Of a stretch of DNA of 13,154 nucleotides, positions 4,762-13,154 are shown piece after piece. Under the pieces are notes generated by a model that was not told the origin of the DNA, did no database searches, and worked only from the letters and a program-made list of their open reading frames with translations. The DNA comes from Alphaproteobacteria bacterium (lineage in GTDB: Bacteria; Pseudomonadota; Alphaproteobacteria; Rs-D84), in contig JAGBGA010000113.1 in assembly GCA_017936185.1 (NCBI GenBank), positions 1-13,154 of the forward strand, given 5' to 3'. A program made the position numbers and the translations under genes. The first letter of the stretch is position 1. Each line of letters starts with the position of its first letter.

Positions 4762-7190
4762 TATTGTTCACCTGTTACTTTTTTGTTGCTTTCCTTTATC
4801 GAACTTTGCCCGATATAGCATGTTGCGTCTTCATAATAACCGCCAATTCCCTGGCACTTTTCCCGATACCATTCTTCAGTAAACGTGCATGTGTCTGTAT
4901 TTGCATCGTACTTTGCGCGAACGCTTTCCTCGCTGTTGTTGGCAAGGCACTGAACCCGCGTCGTATTTTCAACACATTTCCCATGTATCGTTTGGGCGTC
5001 ACCACGATTACCACCAAACGCATTGTTATAGAACGCATCAAGCAACACATCGTCATTGCGACTGACACCGCCCCAATATGCCGGTTGCCAATATCCATCA
5101 AGTGCTTCGCATTGTTCCATCATTTGATAATCCAACTGTGCCACCACCGCTTCAATCGAATCATCAATTTGTTGTTTGACTGTATCTGGATAGGCGCCTG
5201 TATCTGGGTCGGCACAAACCGTTTTTGCATATTTATCGATGCTTTCTTTGATGGTTGCTTCACTCATGCCGCGGCAATTCCATGGATATCCAATGTCGCC
5301 ACTGGCCGGGGTGCACATGTCGGTCAAATATGTTTCAAGTGCGCTTTCACACCCTTCGGCAACACGTACATCGTCAACGGTATCAACAAAGGCCAACAAT
5401 GCCGTCAATCCGCAACGTGCCGAACCGTCCTTTGCATTTCCGCTGGTTAACTTTCCATTATTGTCAAATTTACAACCTTCGGTATTTCCATAAAGCGACG
5501 CACATGCAATAACCTTGTCCTGGCACAATGCGCGTGCTGCATACGCCGACAATGCGCCCGACGTCTTGGCCGTTGTTGTGTCAAAGTCGCGCAACGCCCC
5601 CGATTGCGTATCATAACATTCGGCCATTGTTGACACGCATGACATTTTTACTTCTTCAATTTTTTCGTCTTGCGCCTGGGCAATTTCGATTAATGCGGTG
5701 CGTTTAAATTCGTTCCACACAATATCAGACATATCGCGACATGTATCCAACGCCGACGTCGCAAACATCCTTTTTGAATTCAAGAATTTATCAAATTCTG
5801 GGTTTTGTCCCAAAACATCATCCGATGTCCCGTCAAGTCCAATCAAATCCGCCATTTTGAACAAGCGTTGTGAATAAATTGGTTCACCATTGGTTTGGTT
5901 GATATATACGCCACTTGGGTCAAGGCATCTTTTGTAATTTGCGCCACATGCCGCATCGGTCAACATTGCCGTTTTAACTTTTGCAACACATTCATTTACA
6001 TCGGCACTGTTATGTGCGCGATATTCTTCCAATCGCGCTTCACGAAGATATTTTTCCGCTTGGCGGACGGTTTGTTTTACCGCTTCGCGTTGGGATGCAA
6101 TCTTTTTTTCGTAAATGTTACAATCTTGTGTAATCATAATGCCATATGCACTGGTCGCCATTGTCAAAACCGCATTACTTTCACAGTTTTCTTTAATCAG
6201 TTCCAAACACTGCTTGTTTGACGCGTTATATAAATCAATACCTTCAAGTGCCGTCAAATCAACCCCGGTATTCGTGTCAAATATTGATGACCCGCCATCC
6301 GAACCCCACACATCATCCATATCGGTGGAAAAATCAATCGATATAATGCCCATTGACGCGTTTGAATTTTCTGGTGTACTTGATTTCTTTTTGCCCGACA
6401 ACAAATCACCAATTTCATTCAATATTGATTGTGCGCCACTGGTATCATTTTTAATTGCGGCTTCACCAACGGTTGCTGTGTACATTGCGTTAACTTCGCT
6501 GGCGCTTTTGTCAACCACGTTCAAGTTATTATCTTCAAATTGCATCAGCAACGTTTTTGCCTGGTCCAGTGCCAATTCTGTATCACGAAATTCCGTAAAG
6601 CGTGCACTGCAATAACATCTTCTGTATGTGTCGTTTGCATTTGCACAAAATTGGTCCATACATGTTGCATATGCTTCACGACATTTCGAATAACCGCCAC
6701 CAATTTTGGAAACGTCTGTAAATACCGCGGTTGCGCGCGCTTTTGTTGCGGCGCGTGCCAATCCATTGTGTGATATATTTGTCGCACTGCGCCCACGTGA
6801 AAGATTTGTTGGCATAACCGAACGCGCAATCGTATTTGCCGTTGAACGTGCCATTGTCGCACCGTCACGCGCATTTGCTGACGTCGCTGCACGCGAAACA
6901 ACCGCGCCTGCGTTACCGCGCACCGCGCTTCGTCCCATATTTCGATTTACGCTTGATGTATTGCGTACAACGGTTGAACGCGCCACCCCATCAACCACCG
7001 CCGAATTTCCCGACCCACGTGAAACAACCTTGGCGTCAAGACGCGGACTGGATACGCCCATCGATACACTTCGTGGGTTTGGCTGTTGTGCGGCAAACAC
7101 ATCGCCACCAAATGCCAGTATCGCAAAAAACGCAGTTAACCAGTAAAAATTCAATGTTTTACGCTTCAAGAATTCTCTCTTTTGCATCAT
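4761..7190 (-). CDS. unknown large secreted protein: basic low-complexity N-region and Cys-rich body (809 aa)
   Basis: I cannot assign this to a named family. Residues 1-34 look like a long signal peptide (basic KREFLKRK, hydrophobic FYWLTAFFAILAFGG, end VFAA). Residues 35-157 are low complexity: rich in Ser, Ala, Arg, Asn and Val, strongly basic, with recurring [AG]RS motifs (residues 70, 86, 114, 122, 133) and no cysteine. From residue 170 on there are about 28 cysteines. They start with a compact group C170-x6-C177-x4-C182-x9-C192-x-C194, followed by a helical stretch. Residues 350-395 look like a charged helix or coiled coil. The last 200 residues contain repeated Cys-bounded short domains rich in Trp, Tyr and Gly. 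A disulfide-rich periplasmic or surface protein is likely. The start has a poor ribosome site (AAGG is 14 or more nt away). It lies 42 nt after the 142-aa gene and overlaps the 382-aa gene by 1 nt. Confidence 0.8.
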   Translation of the reverse strand: MMQKREFLKRKTLNFYWLTAFFAILAFGGDVFAAQQPNPRSVSMGVSSPRLDAKVVSRGSGNSAVVDGVARSTVVRNTSSVNRNMGRSAVRGNAGAVVSRAATSANARDGATMARSTANTIARSVMPTNLSRGRSATNISHNGLARAATKARATAVFTDVSKIGGGYSKCREAYATCMDQFCANANDTYRRCYCSARFTEFRDTELALDQAKTLLMQFEDNNLNVVDKSASEVNAMYTATVGEAAIKNDTSGAQSILNEIGDLLSGKKKSSTPENSNASMGIISIDFSTDMDDVWGSDGGSSIFDTNTGVDLTALEGIDLYNASNKQCLELIKENCESNAVLTMATSAYGIMITQDCNIYEKKIASQREAVKQTVRQAEKYLREARLEEYRAHNSADVNECVAKVKTAMLTDAACGANYKRCLDPSGVYINQTNGEPIYSQRLFKMADLIGLDGTSDDVLGQNPEFDKFLNSKRMFATSALDTCRDMSDIVWNEFKRTALIEIAQAQDEKIEEVKMSCVSTMAECYDTQSGALRDFDTTTAKTSGALSAYAARALCQDKVIACASLYGNTEGCKFDNNGKLTSGNAKDGSARCGLTALLAFVDTVDDVRVAEGCESALETYLTDMCTPASGDIGYPWNCRGMSEATIKESIDKYAKTVCADPDTGAYPDTVKQQIDDSIEAVVAQLDYQMMEQCEALDGYWQPAYWGGVSRNDDVLLDAFYNNAFGGNRGDAQTIHGKCVENTTRVQCLANNSEESVRAKYDANTDTCTFTEEWYREKCQGIGGYYEDATCYIGQSSIKESNKKVTGEQ

Positions 7191-7232
7191 TGTACCATTT
7201 TTTGCCTTGTTGAATCAAGCCCTAAAATAACC

Positions 7233-7661
7233 CTATTTACATTCTTTATCAATTTGCGCCATTTCAAAAACATCCGGCGCCGATTGCTTTATTTCCGCCA
7301 TATCAACAAGGCCCATGTTTATCCCCCAAAAAAGCGAATACAATTCATACGCACGATTGTACATTTCATATGCTTTATCGTGGTTTGATTTAATTAATTT
7401 ATTCCCATCATTTACCATATGCATCGATTGTGCCAACAAGTGCTTTGAAACGCACCATACGTCGGGCCGTTTAACAATTCGCGCCATTAAATTGCGTCGT
7501 ATTTCATGCACCATATCAAACAGTTCACCAGTGGATTTTTCTTCGATTAAAATCAAGTTCATCAATGCAACCGTCAAATCCTGATCTGATGACAAATCCA
7601 AAGGATTAACCTTTTTTGCGGCATCGTTCTTTTCAACTTGTTTAAACAGATTCCATTTCAT
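7233..7661 (-). CDS. unknown small helical cytoplasmic protein (142 aa)
   Basis: I do not recognise this protein. It has no signal peptide or membrane helix and is predicted by eye to be almost wholly alpha-helical. Helices appear at about residues 27-62 (DLTVALMNLILIEEKSTGEL onwards), 68-88 and 93-125, the last with the aromatic-rich YEMYNRAYELYSLFWGIN. It contains two cysteines, one near the C-terminus. AAGGA lies 9 nt before the ATG, and the frame overlaps the 3' end of rsmH by 20 nt, so it is coupled to rsmH. In many bacteria ftsL follows rsmH, but FtsL has an N-terminal membrane helix that this lacks, so it is not FtsL. Codon phase, ribosome site and operon position support it as a real gene. 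It may be a cytoplasmic partner of the downstream secreted pair, but that is a guess from position. Confidence 0.75.
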   Translation of the reverse strand: MKWNLFKQVEKNDAAKKVNPLDLSSDQDLTVALMNLILIEEKSTGELFDMVHEIRRNLMARIVKRPDVWCVSKHLLAQSMHMVNDGNKLIKSNHDKAYEMYNRAYELYSLFWGINMGLVDMAEIKQSAPDVFEMAQIDKECK

Positions 7662-8520
7662 TTTCGGTCCTTTTTATTGCGCCGCGCATATGTGCCGACC
7701 GCGCCCGCGAATTATTTTTTAATTCTTCATCGGTTGGCAATGCGGTTTTTATTATATCGAACGGCGCGCGTTCAATCGTTGGTATACGTGGATCGCCGGG
7801 CGCGCTTGTCCATGTTCGGAACGTATTTTTTACAATTCTGTCTTCGATTGAATGAAACGTCACACAAATGCATTTGCCACCTGGCTTTAACAATTCCGGC
7901 ACCGCGTCCAATGCCTGTTCCAGTTCCCCCATTTCATCGTTGACCGCAATTCGCAGGGCCTGGAACACCGGTGCGACATCTTTTGGGTTGTGAATCAAGT
8001 CGCGCAATTCAAATGTTGTTTTTGGGGCATTTTCTTTGATTGCGCGTGCCAATATGTTTGCTTTTTTAACATCGCCATACATTCGCAATACATTGGCCAA
8101 TTCTGGCACAGACTTTTGCGCAATAAATTCTGATGCCGTAATACCGTCCTGCGACATTCGCATATCAAGTGGCGCATCCGCCCGAAAAGAAAACCCACGT
8201 TCCGGCACATCAATTTGCATCGAAGATATCCCCAGGTCGAACACAATCGCATCAACCGTCATATCAATATCGGCAACATGCGAAAAAGTCTTTGGTATAA
8301 ACGTAAAACGGTCACCATATTTGTCGTTCAGATTCTTGGCATCTGAAACGACATTTGGGTCGCGGTCAAACGCAATCACATGTGCCCCACGTTCCAAGAA
8401 CGCCCGGGAATATCCGCCGGCGCCAAACGTGCAATCGATGATTGTTTTTCCATTAATATCACCCAATGCATTTATAACTGCATCCAATAAAACCGGAATA
8501 TGTTTTTGTTCTGTGTTCAT
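7642..8520 (-). CDS. rsmH: 16S rRNA m4C1402 methyltransferase RsmH (MraW)
   Basis: RsmH uses S-adenosylmethionine to methylate N4 of C1402 in the decoding centre of 16S rRNA. The 292-aa length is slightly short for the family but complete. The hallmarks appear in order: HIPVLLDAV near the N-terminus, SAM motif I DCTFGAGGYS (29-38), FDRDP (51-55), DLGISS (95-100), RGFSFR (109-113 region), LRIAVNDE (189-196), FHSIEDR (222-228), and NSRARSAHMR near the C-terminus. FHSIEDR differs from the common FHSLEDR only conservatively. The ATG is 1 nt after the dnaE stop, and its ribosome site (GAGG) lies inside the end of dnaE, so it depends on dnaE transcription. rsmH is normally the second gene of the division/cell-wall (dcw) cluster, but here no mraZ, ftsL or ftsI flanks it. 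Confidence 0.95.
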   Translation of the reverse strand: MNTEQKHIPVLLDAVINALGDINGKTIIDCTFGAGGYSRAFLERGAHVIAFDRDPNVVSDAKNLNDKYGDRFTFIPKTFSHVADIDMTVDAIVFDLGISSMQIDVPERGFSFRADAPLDMRMSQDGITASEFIAQKSVPELANVLRMYGDVKKANILARAIKENAPKTTFELRDLIHNPKDVAPVFQALRIAVNDEMGELEQALDAVPELLKPGGKCICVTFHSIEDRIVKNTFRTWTSAPGDPRIPTIERAPFDIIKTALPTDEELKNNSRARSAHMRGAIKRTENEMESV

Positions 8521-8521
8521 G

Positions 8522-11500
8522 TTATTCTACCTCGGCCCGCAGTCCCAACGCGGTTAAATCTGAAACCGTTGTCGCGCCAAGTTCAACCCCACCCGGCAAT
8601 GCAACCGTTGCGGTTTTTTCGGCCCCATGCAAGACCAATTCCACACGCGTATATCCGCGGGGAAGGGCGACAAGTGCTTTTTTTACATCCTTTAATACCG
8701 TCTGGTCACGAATATCAAGTGTTATTTTTTTTGCAATTTTTGCAACCCATTGTGTCAGTGGTATAATTGAATCAACAAATATCGAAACCCTGTCATCGCG
8801 GTTTGAAGTCTTCCCAGAAATCAGTACAACATTTTCACCCGATAAAATTTGCGAAAATTCAATTGCCGAATCCCCGAATGCCACCGCATCAATATTGCCA
8901 AAGCTGTCTGATGCATTTATTGTAATCATTTCCTTGCCGGTTTTTGTGCGACGTCGACTGAAACTGTTAACATTTGCGGCGATTTGCACAGGCTTTCTGT
9001 CGCCCATTGATTCAAGCGTTGCACTTGTTGCCAAATTGGCACGTGCAATCAAGTGCTTGTATTGGTCCAACGGGTGTGCGGATATATAGAATCCCAGCGC
9101 CGACAATTCATTTTCCAATCTTTGTCCAAACGTCCATGGCGTCGTCTTTGGCAAGTTTTTACGCAATCTGTCTTCGGACACATCGTCTTCGACCGTATTT
9201 GCAAACAGTGACAACATATTCGCCCCATCGCGCGACTTTGCCGCATAAGACAATATCGCATCGGCATTCATGTAAATCAATGCGCGGTTTGGTTCAAGTG
9301 AATCCAGCACCCCCGTCTTGGCGAATGCTTCCAGGATTCTTTTATTCATAATCGGTGCGCATCGTTTTGCAAAGTCGGTCAAGTTTTTAAATTTTCCATT
9401 TGCGTTTCTTTCTGCGACAATTGCATCTGTTGCGACGGTTCCAACACCTTTCAGCGCCGCCAACCCATATATAATTTTCCCATCACGCACAGTGAACAAA
9501 GATTCACTTTGGTTAATATCTGGCGCGACAATTTGAATTCCAAAGTTTGATTTTGCATCATCGACAAATATCGCCAATTGGTCTGTATCGTTCAAGTTAC
9601 TTGACATTGACGCGGCCAAGAATTCCGGCGTATAATTTGCTTTCAGATACGCGCATTGGTTTGCCACAATCGAATACGCAATCGCGTGCGATTTGTTAAA
9701 GGCATACTTTGCAAAATCCTTAAACTTTTCCCACAAATCCTTTGCGGTCGCGCGATCAAGCGTTCCTTCTTTTTCGCACCCCTCATAGAACAATCCTTCC
9801 AGTTCATCCAACATGGCGATAATCTTTTTACCCATCGCCTTGCGCACGTTGTCTGATTGTCCGCGCGTAAACCCGGCCAGCACGCGCGTCAACTGCATAA
9901 CCTGTTCTTGATAAACGATAATACCGTATGTTTCTTTCAAGATTGGTTCTGCACGCGGATGAACGTATTCTATTTTTTCTTCACCATGCATACGTGCAAT
10001 AAACTGTGGAATAAATGCGATTGGGCCTGGTCTGTTCAATGCATTCAACGCCGATATTTCCAAGAAACTTGTCGGATGCATCTTGCGCAATGTTTGCTGA
10101 ACAAAAGGCGCATCAAATTGGAATATTCCTTCGGTTAATCCCTGTTGCCACAGTTTCATTGTCTTGGCGTCATCGGTTGGAATCTGGTCAAGGTCAATAT
10201 TGATTCCGCGTGTTTGTTGAATCAGTCGTGTTGCATACTTTAACACCACCAGTGTTTCCAACCCCAAAAAGTCAAACTTAATCAATCCTGATTTTTCCAA
10301 ATACTTGCCGTCATATTGGCACGATGGCAATGGGTTGGCCGGGTCACGATATACTGGTGCGATTTTTGTTGTTGGTCTGTCGCCAATAACAACACCGCAT
10401 GCATGTTGTCCCAAGTTTCGCAAAGAACCTTCTAATTCTTCGGCAACTGTTACAACCTTGTTCAAGTCTTGGTCATTATTCAAAATATCTTGAATTTCGG
10501 TTGACATTCCAACGGCGTCTTTCAGTGTTTTTGCATCCTGGGGAATCAGTTTTGACAGTTTGTCTGACTTTGAATACGGCATACCATAAACGCGTCCAAT
10601 GTCACGAATTGCGCCACGTGCCTGAAGTGAACCGAATGTAATAATACGGCACACAGAATCATGTCCATATTTTTCGCAAACATACGCCAACACGCGTTCG
10701 ATACCCGTCGGTTCAAAGTCGACGTCAAAGTCGGGCATTGAAATACGATCTGGGTTCAAGAATCGTTCAAACAGTAACCCGTATTTTAATGGGTCTACAT
10801 TTGTAATTCCCAACGCCCACGCCACAATTGAACCGGCGCCCGAACCGCGCCCTGGACCTGTTAAAACGTCATTGTTGCGGCACCAATCGATATAGTCCGC
10901 AACAATAAGGAAATACCCCGGGAATCCCATCCCTATAATAACGCCCAATTCAAATTCCGCCTGTTCAAAGTATGGCGCAGTGTCCGTAATACCATGCTGT
11001 TCCAATCTTCGTTTTAATCCATTCATCGTATTATCGCGCAACATCTGACATTCGGTTTCAAGGTCATCACCAAAACGTGGCAACAGTGGCTTTTCATGTA
11101 CATTCACCATAAATCCACATCGTTGCGCGATAACCCACGTGTTTTCGATTGCTTCGGGTAAATCAGAAAAGATTTCCGACATTTCTTCATACGATTTAAA
11201 ATATTGTTCAGACGACTTGCGTGGTCTTTCCGGGTCAATAACCTTGGTCTGTCCCAAAACGCACCCCAATGCATCTGCGGATTCATAGTCTGTACTTGCC
11301 GCAAAGCACACATCATTGGTTGCAACGATTGGGATATTCATTTCGCGTGCAATATTTAAAAATTCTGGTTCTGTTTTTATTTCATCGGCCAAACCATGCC
11401 TTTGTATTTCTATGTAAAATCTGTCCCCAAAAACATCCAACATACGTTTTGCATAACTGCGTGCCAGGTCGTTTTGGTCATTTAAAATCGCCATTCCAAT

Positions 11501-11929
11501 TGGGCCCAAATGCGCCCCCGCAAGGCAAATAATGCCATCACTGTGCGACGCCAATTCATCAAACGAAACATGTGCGCCCAAATGGTGGTTTTCCCCACGC
11601 ATATACATAATGCGGTTTAATTCGCAAAGGTTCAAATACCCAACATGATTTTGCGCCAAAAGAACAATTTTTGACAACGAATTTGCGCGCAGTATTTTGG
11701 GGTCTGCATTATGGTGGTTCAAAGACAATTCCACCCCAATAATTGGTTGCAGTTTATTTGACGGCATAACATCTGAAAATTCTGCGCATCCCGACATCAA
11801 GTTTGTATCTGTCAATGCGCACGCACTCATACCCGCGGCGGCACACAGTTTTGGTATCTGTTTAATGGTCAGTGTGCTTGCCCCAACTGAAAATCGTGAA
11901 TGTGTACGAAGATGAATAAACTGCCCCAT
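8522..11929 (-). CDS. dnaE: DNA polymerase III alpha subunit DnaE
   Basis: This is the catalytic subunit of the replicative polymerase. At 1135 aa it is near the usual DnaE1 length. The PHP domain (about residues 3-250) opens with HLRTHSRFS and has LTDTN where others have LTDHG, a form I associate with alphaproteobacteria; PHP is probably not an active phosphoesterase. GPGRGSG is at 358-364. The catalytic aspartates are D402 and D404 (PDFDVDF), with the third at D553 (IKFDFLGL). LNRPGP (631-636) and YAFNKSHAIAYS (742-753) are typical palm and fingers motifs. Clamp binding may use MLSLF (905-909), close to the QLSLF consensus. An OB fold follows at about 980-1060 (VNSFSRRRTKTGKEM). AAGGAAAGGGG precedes the ATG. 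The gene starts 70 nt after the secA stop. No clear promoter is visible in that gap, though TATAAA lies just before the ribosome site. Confidence 0.97.
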   Translation of the reverse strand: MGQFIHLRTHSRFSVGASTLTIKQIPKLCAAAGMSACALTDTNLMSGCAEFSDVMPSNKLQPIIGVELSLNHHNADPKILRANSLSKIVLLAQNHVGYLNLCELNRIMYMRGENHHLGAHVSFDELASHSDGIICLAGAHLGPIGMAILNDQNDLARSYAKRMLDVFGDRFYIEIQRHGLADEIKTEPEFLNIAREMNIPIVATNDVCFAASTDYESADALGCVLGQTKVIDPERPRKSSEQYFKSYEEMSEIFSDLPEAIENTWVIAQRCGFMVNVHEKPLLPRFGDDLETECQMLRDNTMNGLKRRLEQHGITDTAPYFEQAEFELGVIIGMGFPGYFLIVADYIDWCRNNDVLTGPGRGSGAGSIVAWALGITNVDPLKYGLLFERFLNPDRISMPDFDVDFEPTGIERVLAYVCEKYGHDSVCRIITFGSLQARGAIRDIGRVYGMPYSKSDKLSKLIPQDAKTLKDAVGMSTEIQDILNNDQDLNKVVTVAEELEGSLRNLGQHACGVVIGDRPTTKIAPVYRDPANPLPSCQYDGKYLEKSGLIKFDFLGLETLVVLKYATRLIQQTRGINIDLDQIPTDDAKTMKLWQQGLTEGIFQFDAPFVQQTLRKMHPTSFLEISALNALNRPGPIAFIPQFIARMHGEEKIEYVHPRAEPILKETYGIIVYQEQVMQLTRVLAGFTRGQSDNVRKAMGKKIIAMLDELEGLFYEGCEKEGTLDRATAKDLWEKFKDFAKYAFNKSHAIAYSIVANQCAYLKANYTPEFLAASMSSNLNDTDQLAIFVDDAKSNFGIQIVAPDINQSESLFTVRDGKIIYGLAALKGVGTVATDAIVAERNANGKFKNLTDFAKRCAPIMNKRILEAFAKTGVLDSLEPNRALIYMNADAILSYAAKSRDGANMLSLFANTVEDDVSEDRLRKNLPKTTPWTFGQRLENELSALGFYISAHPLDQYKHLIARANLATSATLESMGDRKPVQIAANVNSFSRRRTKTGKEMITINASDSFGNIDAVAFGDSAIEFSQILSGENVVLISGKTSNRDDRVSIFVDSIIPLTQWVAKIAKKITLDIRDQTVLKDVKKALVALPRGYTRVELVLHGAEKTATVALPGGVELGATTVSDLTALGLRAEVE

Positions 11930-11976
11930 AACCCCTTTCCTTTATATACTTTACAAGTACAGTTGAATAAATTGAT

Positions 11977-12012
11977 AAAATTGCACTGGGCCGACGCCAT
12001 CAGTGCAATTTT
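11977..12012 (-). terminator. hairpin terminator overlapping the secA stop codon
   Basis: A perfect 12-bp inverted repeat, AAAATTGCACTG (12012-12001, minus strand) with CAGTGCAATTTT (11988-11977), encloses a 12-nt loop that has its own GGC/GCC pairs. The secA TGA (12002-12000) straddles the stem and loop, so the last codons of secA form the 5' arm. The 3' arm ends in TTTT and continues as AT-rich sequence, a modest T tract. A translating ribosome would have to clear the stop before the hairpin forms. Confidence 0.75.
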
Positions 12013-13154
12013 CCGCAACAGTGTTTAAATTTTTTACCCGACCCACATGGGCATGGCGCGTTTCTGCGTGAATCATTGGCGGCGGCTTGGTTTAAACCTG
12101 CGTCATGTTCTGCGCGTTGTTTTTCTGTTGCATTAACATCTTCGCGTGTTAATTCCATACGGCAAACATAAGACACCGACATAATTTTAAAATTATTCAC
12201 AGTGTTTTTGAACAAATCCAACGCTTCACGTTTATATTCATAAAGCGGATTTTTCTGGGCATATCCACGCAACCCAATTGCGCTTTGAAGATAGTCCATC
12301 TGTTGCAAATGTTTTTTCCACACCGCATCAAGCGCCCCAAGCATCATTTGACGTGACGCCATCTGCATTAATTCTGGGCCATACTTTGCGGCTTGCGCTT
12401 CGTATCTTCGCATTGCCAGGTTAAACAAAGTATCATATGCTTTTCTTTCTGTGATTTCTTCGTCTGTTTTCCACTTTTCGATATCGGTTATATCAAGTGC
12501 AAACACGCGCAGCATTGCATTATGAATACCTGTTACATTCCAATCTGCCGGCATTGCTTTTTCTGGGATGTTATTTTCGCATATTAATTCGACAACATCG
12601 CCAATCATTTCATGTGCCAACGGGGTCAAGTCATCTGACACCATCAAGTCATCACGTTGTTTATAAATAACCGTTCTTTGTTCATTTGCCACATCGTCGT
12701 ATTTCAGCAATTCTTTACGCGCTTCGAAATATCTTGCTTCTACACGTTTTTGTGCTTTTTCAAGTGCCTTGGTTATCCATGGGTGTGTGATTGCTTCACC
12801 CGTTTTTAATCCCAACGTTGTCAACATTCCCTGAAGGCGCGCCGCCCCAAAAATGCGCATTAAATCATCGTCCAGCGCCAAAAAGAACTTTGAATCACCC
12901 GGGTCACCTTGACGGCCTGAACGCCCACGTAACTGGTTATCAATACGGCGCGATTCATGACGTTCCGTTCCGATAACATAAAGTCCACCTGCATCCAAGA
13001 CCAACTTTTTGTTGGCTTCGATTTTTGCATATATTTCTGCTTTTTTTGCTTCAAAGTCTGGCGCGTCTGAATCCAATTCTGCAATCAATTCTTCGGCATT
13101 CCCCCCAAGTTTAATATCCGTACCACGTCCGGCCATATTTGTCGCGATTGTAAC
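12000..13154 (-). CDS. secA: preprotein translocase ATPase SecA, C-terminal part (5' end outside window)
   Basis: SecA is the ATPase motor that drives unfolded preproteins through SecYEG. Only the last 384 codons are present. The frame stays open to the window edge, where it reads VTIATN before MAGRGTDI, a conserved SecA motor segment near the middle of the protein; the methionine at 13134-13136 is internal, not a start. Motif VI ([26 protein letters not shown]) is intact, followed by the helical scaffold and wing region ([20 protein letters not shown]). The C-terminus carries a complete SEC-C zinc motif, [13 protein letters not shown] (Cx1Cx8CC), which in SecA binds zinc and contacts SecB or the ribosome. 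The missing part should be about 500 residues, giving a full length typical of proteobacteria. Secreted products of the downstream operon would need this pathway. Confidence 0.97.
   Translation of the reverse strand, partial: VTIATNMAGRGTDIKLGGNAEELIAELDSDAPDFEAKKAEIYAKIEANKKLVLDAGGLYVIGTERHESRRIDNQLRGRSGRQGDPGDSKFFLALDDDLMRIFGAARLQGMLTTLGLKTGEAITHPWITKALEKAQKRVEARYFEARKELLKYDDVANEQRTVIYKQRDDLMVSDDLTPLAHEMIGDVVELICENNIPEKAMPADWNVTGIHNAMLRVFALDITDIEKWKTDEEITERKAYDTLFNLAMRRYEAQAAKYGPELMQMASRQMMLGALDAVWKKHLQQMDYLQSAIGLRGYAQKNPLYEYKREALDLFKNTVNNFKIMSVSYVCRMELTREDVNATEKQRAEHDAGLNQAAANDSRRNAPCPCGSGKKFKHCCGKLH

Noticed and set aside
7191..7232. Small hairpin (CTTG/CAAG) between the 142-aa and 809-aa genes as a terminator
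   Set aside because: The stem has only four pairs and is followed on the minus strand by A-rich, not T-rich, sequence. It cannot be supported as an intrinsic terminator.
11930..11976. dnaE promoter using TATAAA just before the ribosome site
   Set aside because: The best -35-like partner is only 15 nt away, and the start of transcription would fall inside the ribosome site, leaving no usable leader.

Overview
This window reads as a compact bacterial chromosome segment in which every recognisable gene lies on the minus strand. An alphaproteobacterium is the best fit. The polymerase PHP domain has LTDT where many bacteria have LTDH, the Xer recombinase has an alphaproteobacterial XerC-like core (GCGLRISEAL, then SLSTTQLYTRV), and SecA ends in a complete SEC-C zinc motif. 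Tight packing, genes that overlap or nearly abut, and several secreted proteins I do not recognise suggest a little-studied, perhaps host-associated lineage; this placement is inference. The genetic code looks standard: TGA ends secA and TGG encodes Trp.

In the direction of transcription (right to left) there appear to be four units. (1) secA (12000-13154, 5' part outside the window) ends in a strong hairpin that contains its own stop codon. (2) A tight block follows: dnaE (8522-11929), rsmH (7642-8520), an unknown 142-aa protein (7233-7661), and two unknown secreted cysteine-rich proteins of 809 aa (4761-7190) and 382 aa (3613-4761). Internal spacings are 1 nt, a 20-nt overlap, 42 nt and a 1-nt overlap, so the secreted pair seems to be transcribed with replication and ribosome-modification genes. 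(3) A monocistronic unit has a good sigma70-like promoter (3535-3563), an unusual 169-aa membrane protein (2994-3503; Lys/Thr-rich tail, Cys cluster, one membrane helix, one EF-hand loop) and a classic intrinsic terminator (2963-2989). (4) A second good promoter (2930-2958) drives a leader of about 150 nt, then trpS (1771-2769), a SIMPL-domain envelope protein (1011-1745), xerC (95-1003), and finally a tRNA-Gly(GCC) cut by the window edge (1-42).

The housekeeping genes (secA, dnaE, rsmH, trpS, xerC, tRNA-Gly) are confident. The new biology, if any, lies in three places: the coupled secreted Cys-rich pair, the EF-hand membrane protein, and the trpS leader. The leader holds a possible leaderless 18-codon ORF with a Trp codon at the base of alternative hairpins. 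I see no CRISPR array, insertion sequence, phage module or defence system. The only gene-free stretch of note is 2770-2993, which holds the trpS leader, promoter and terminator described here; no gap exceeds 300 bases.
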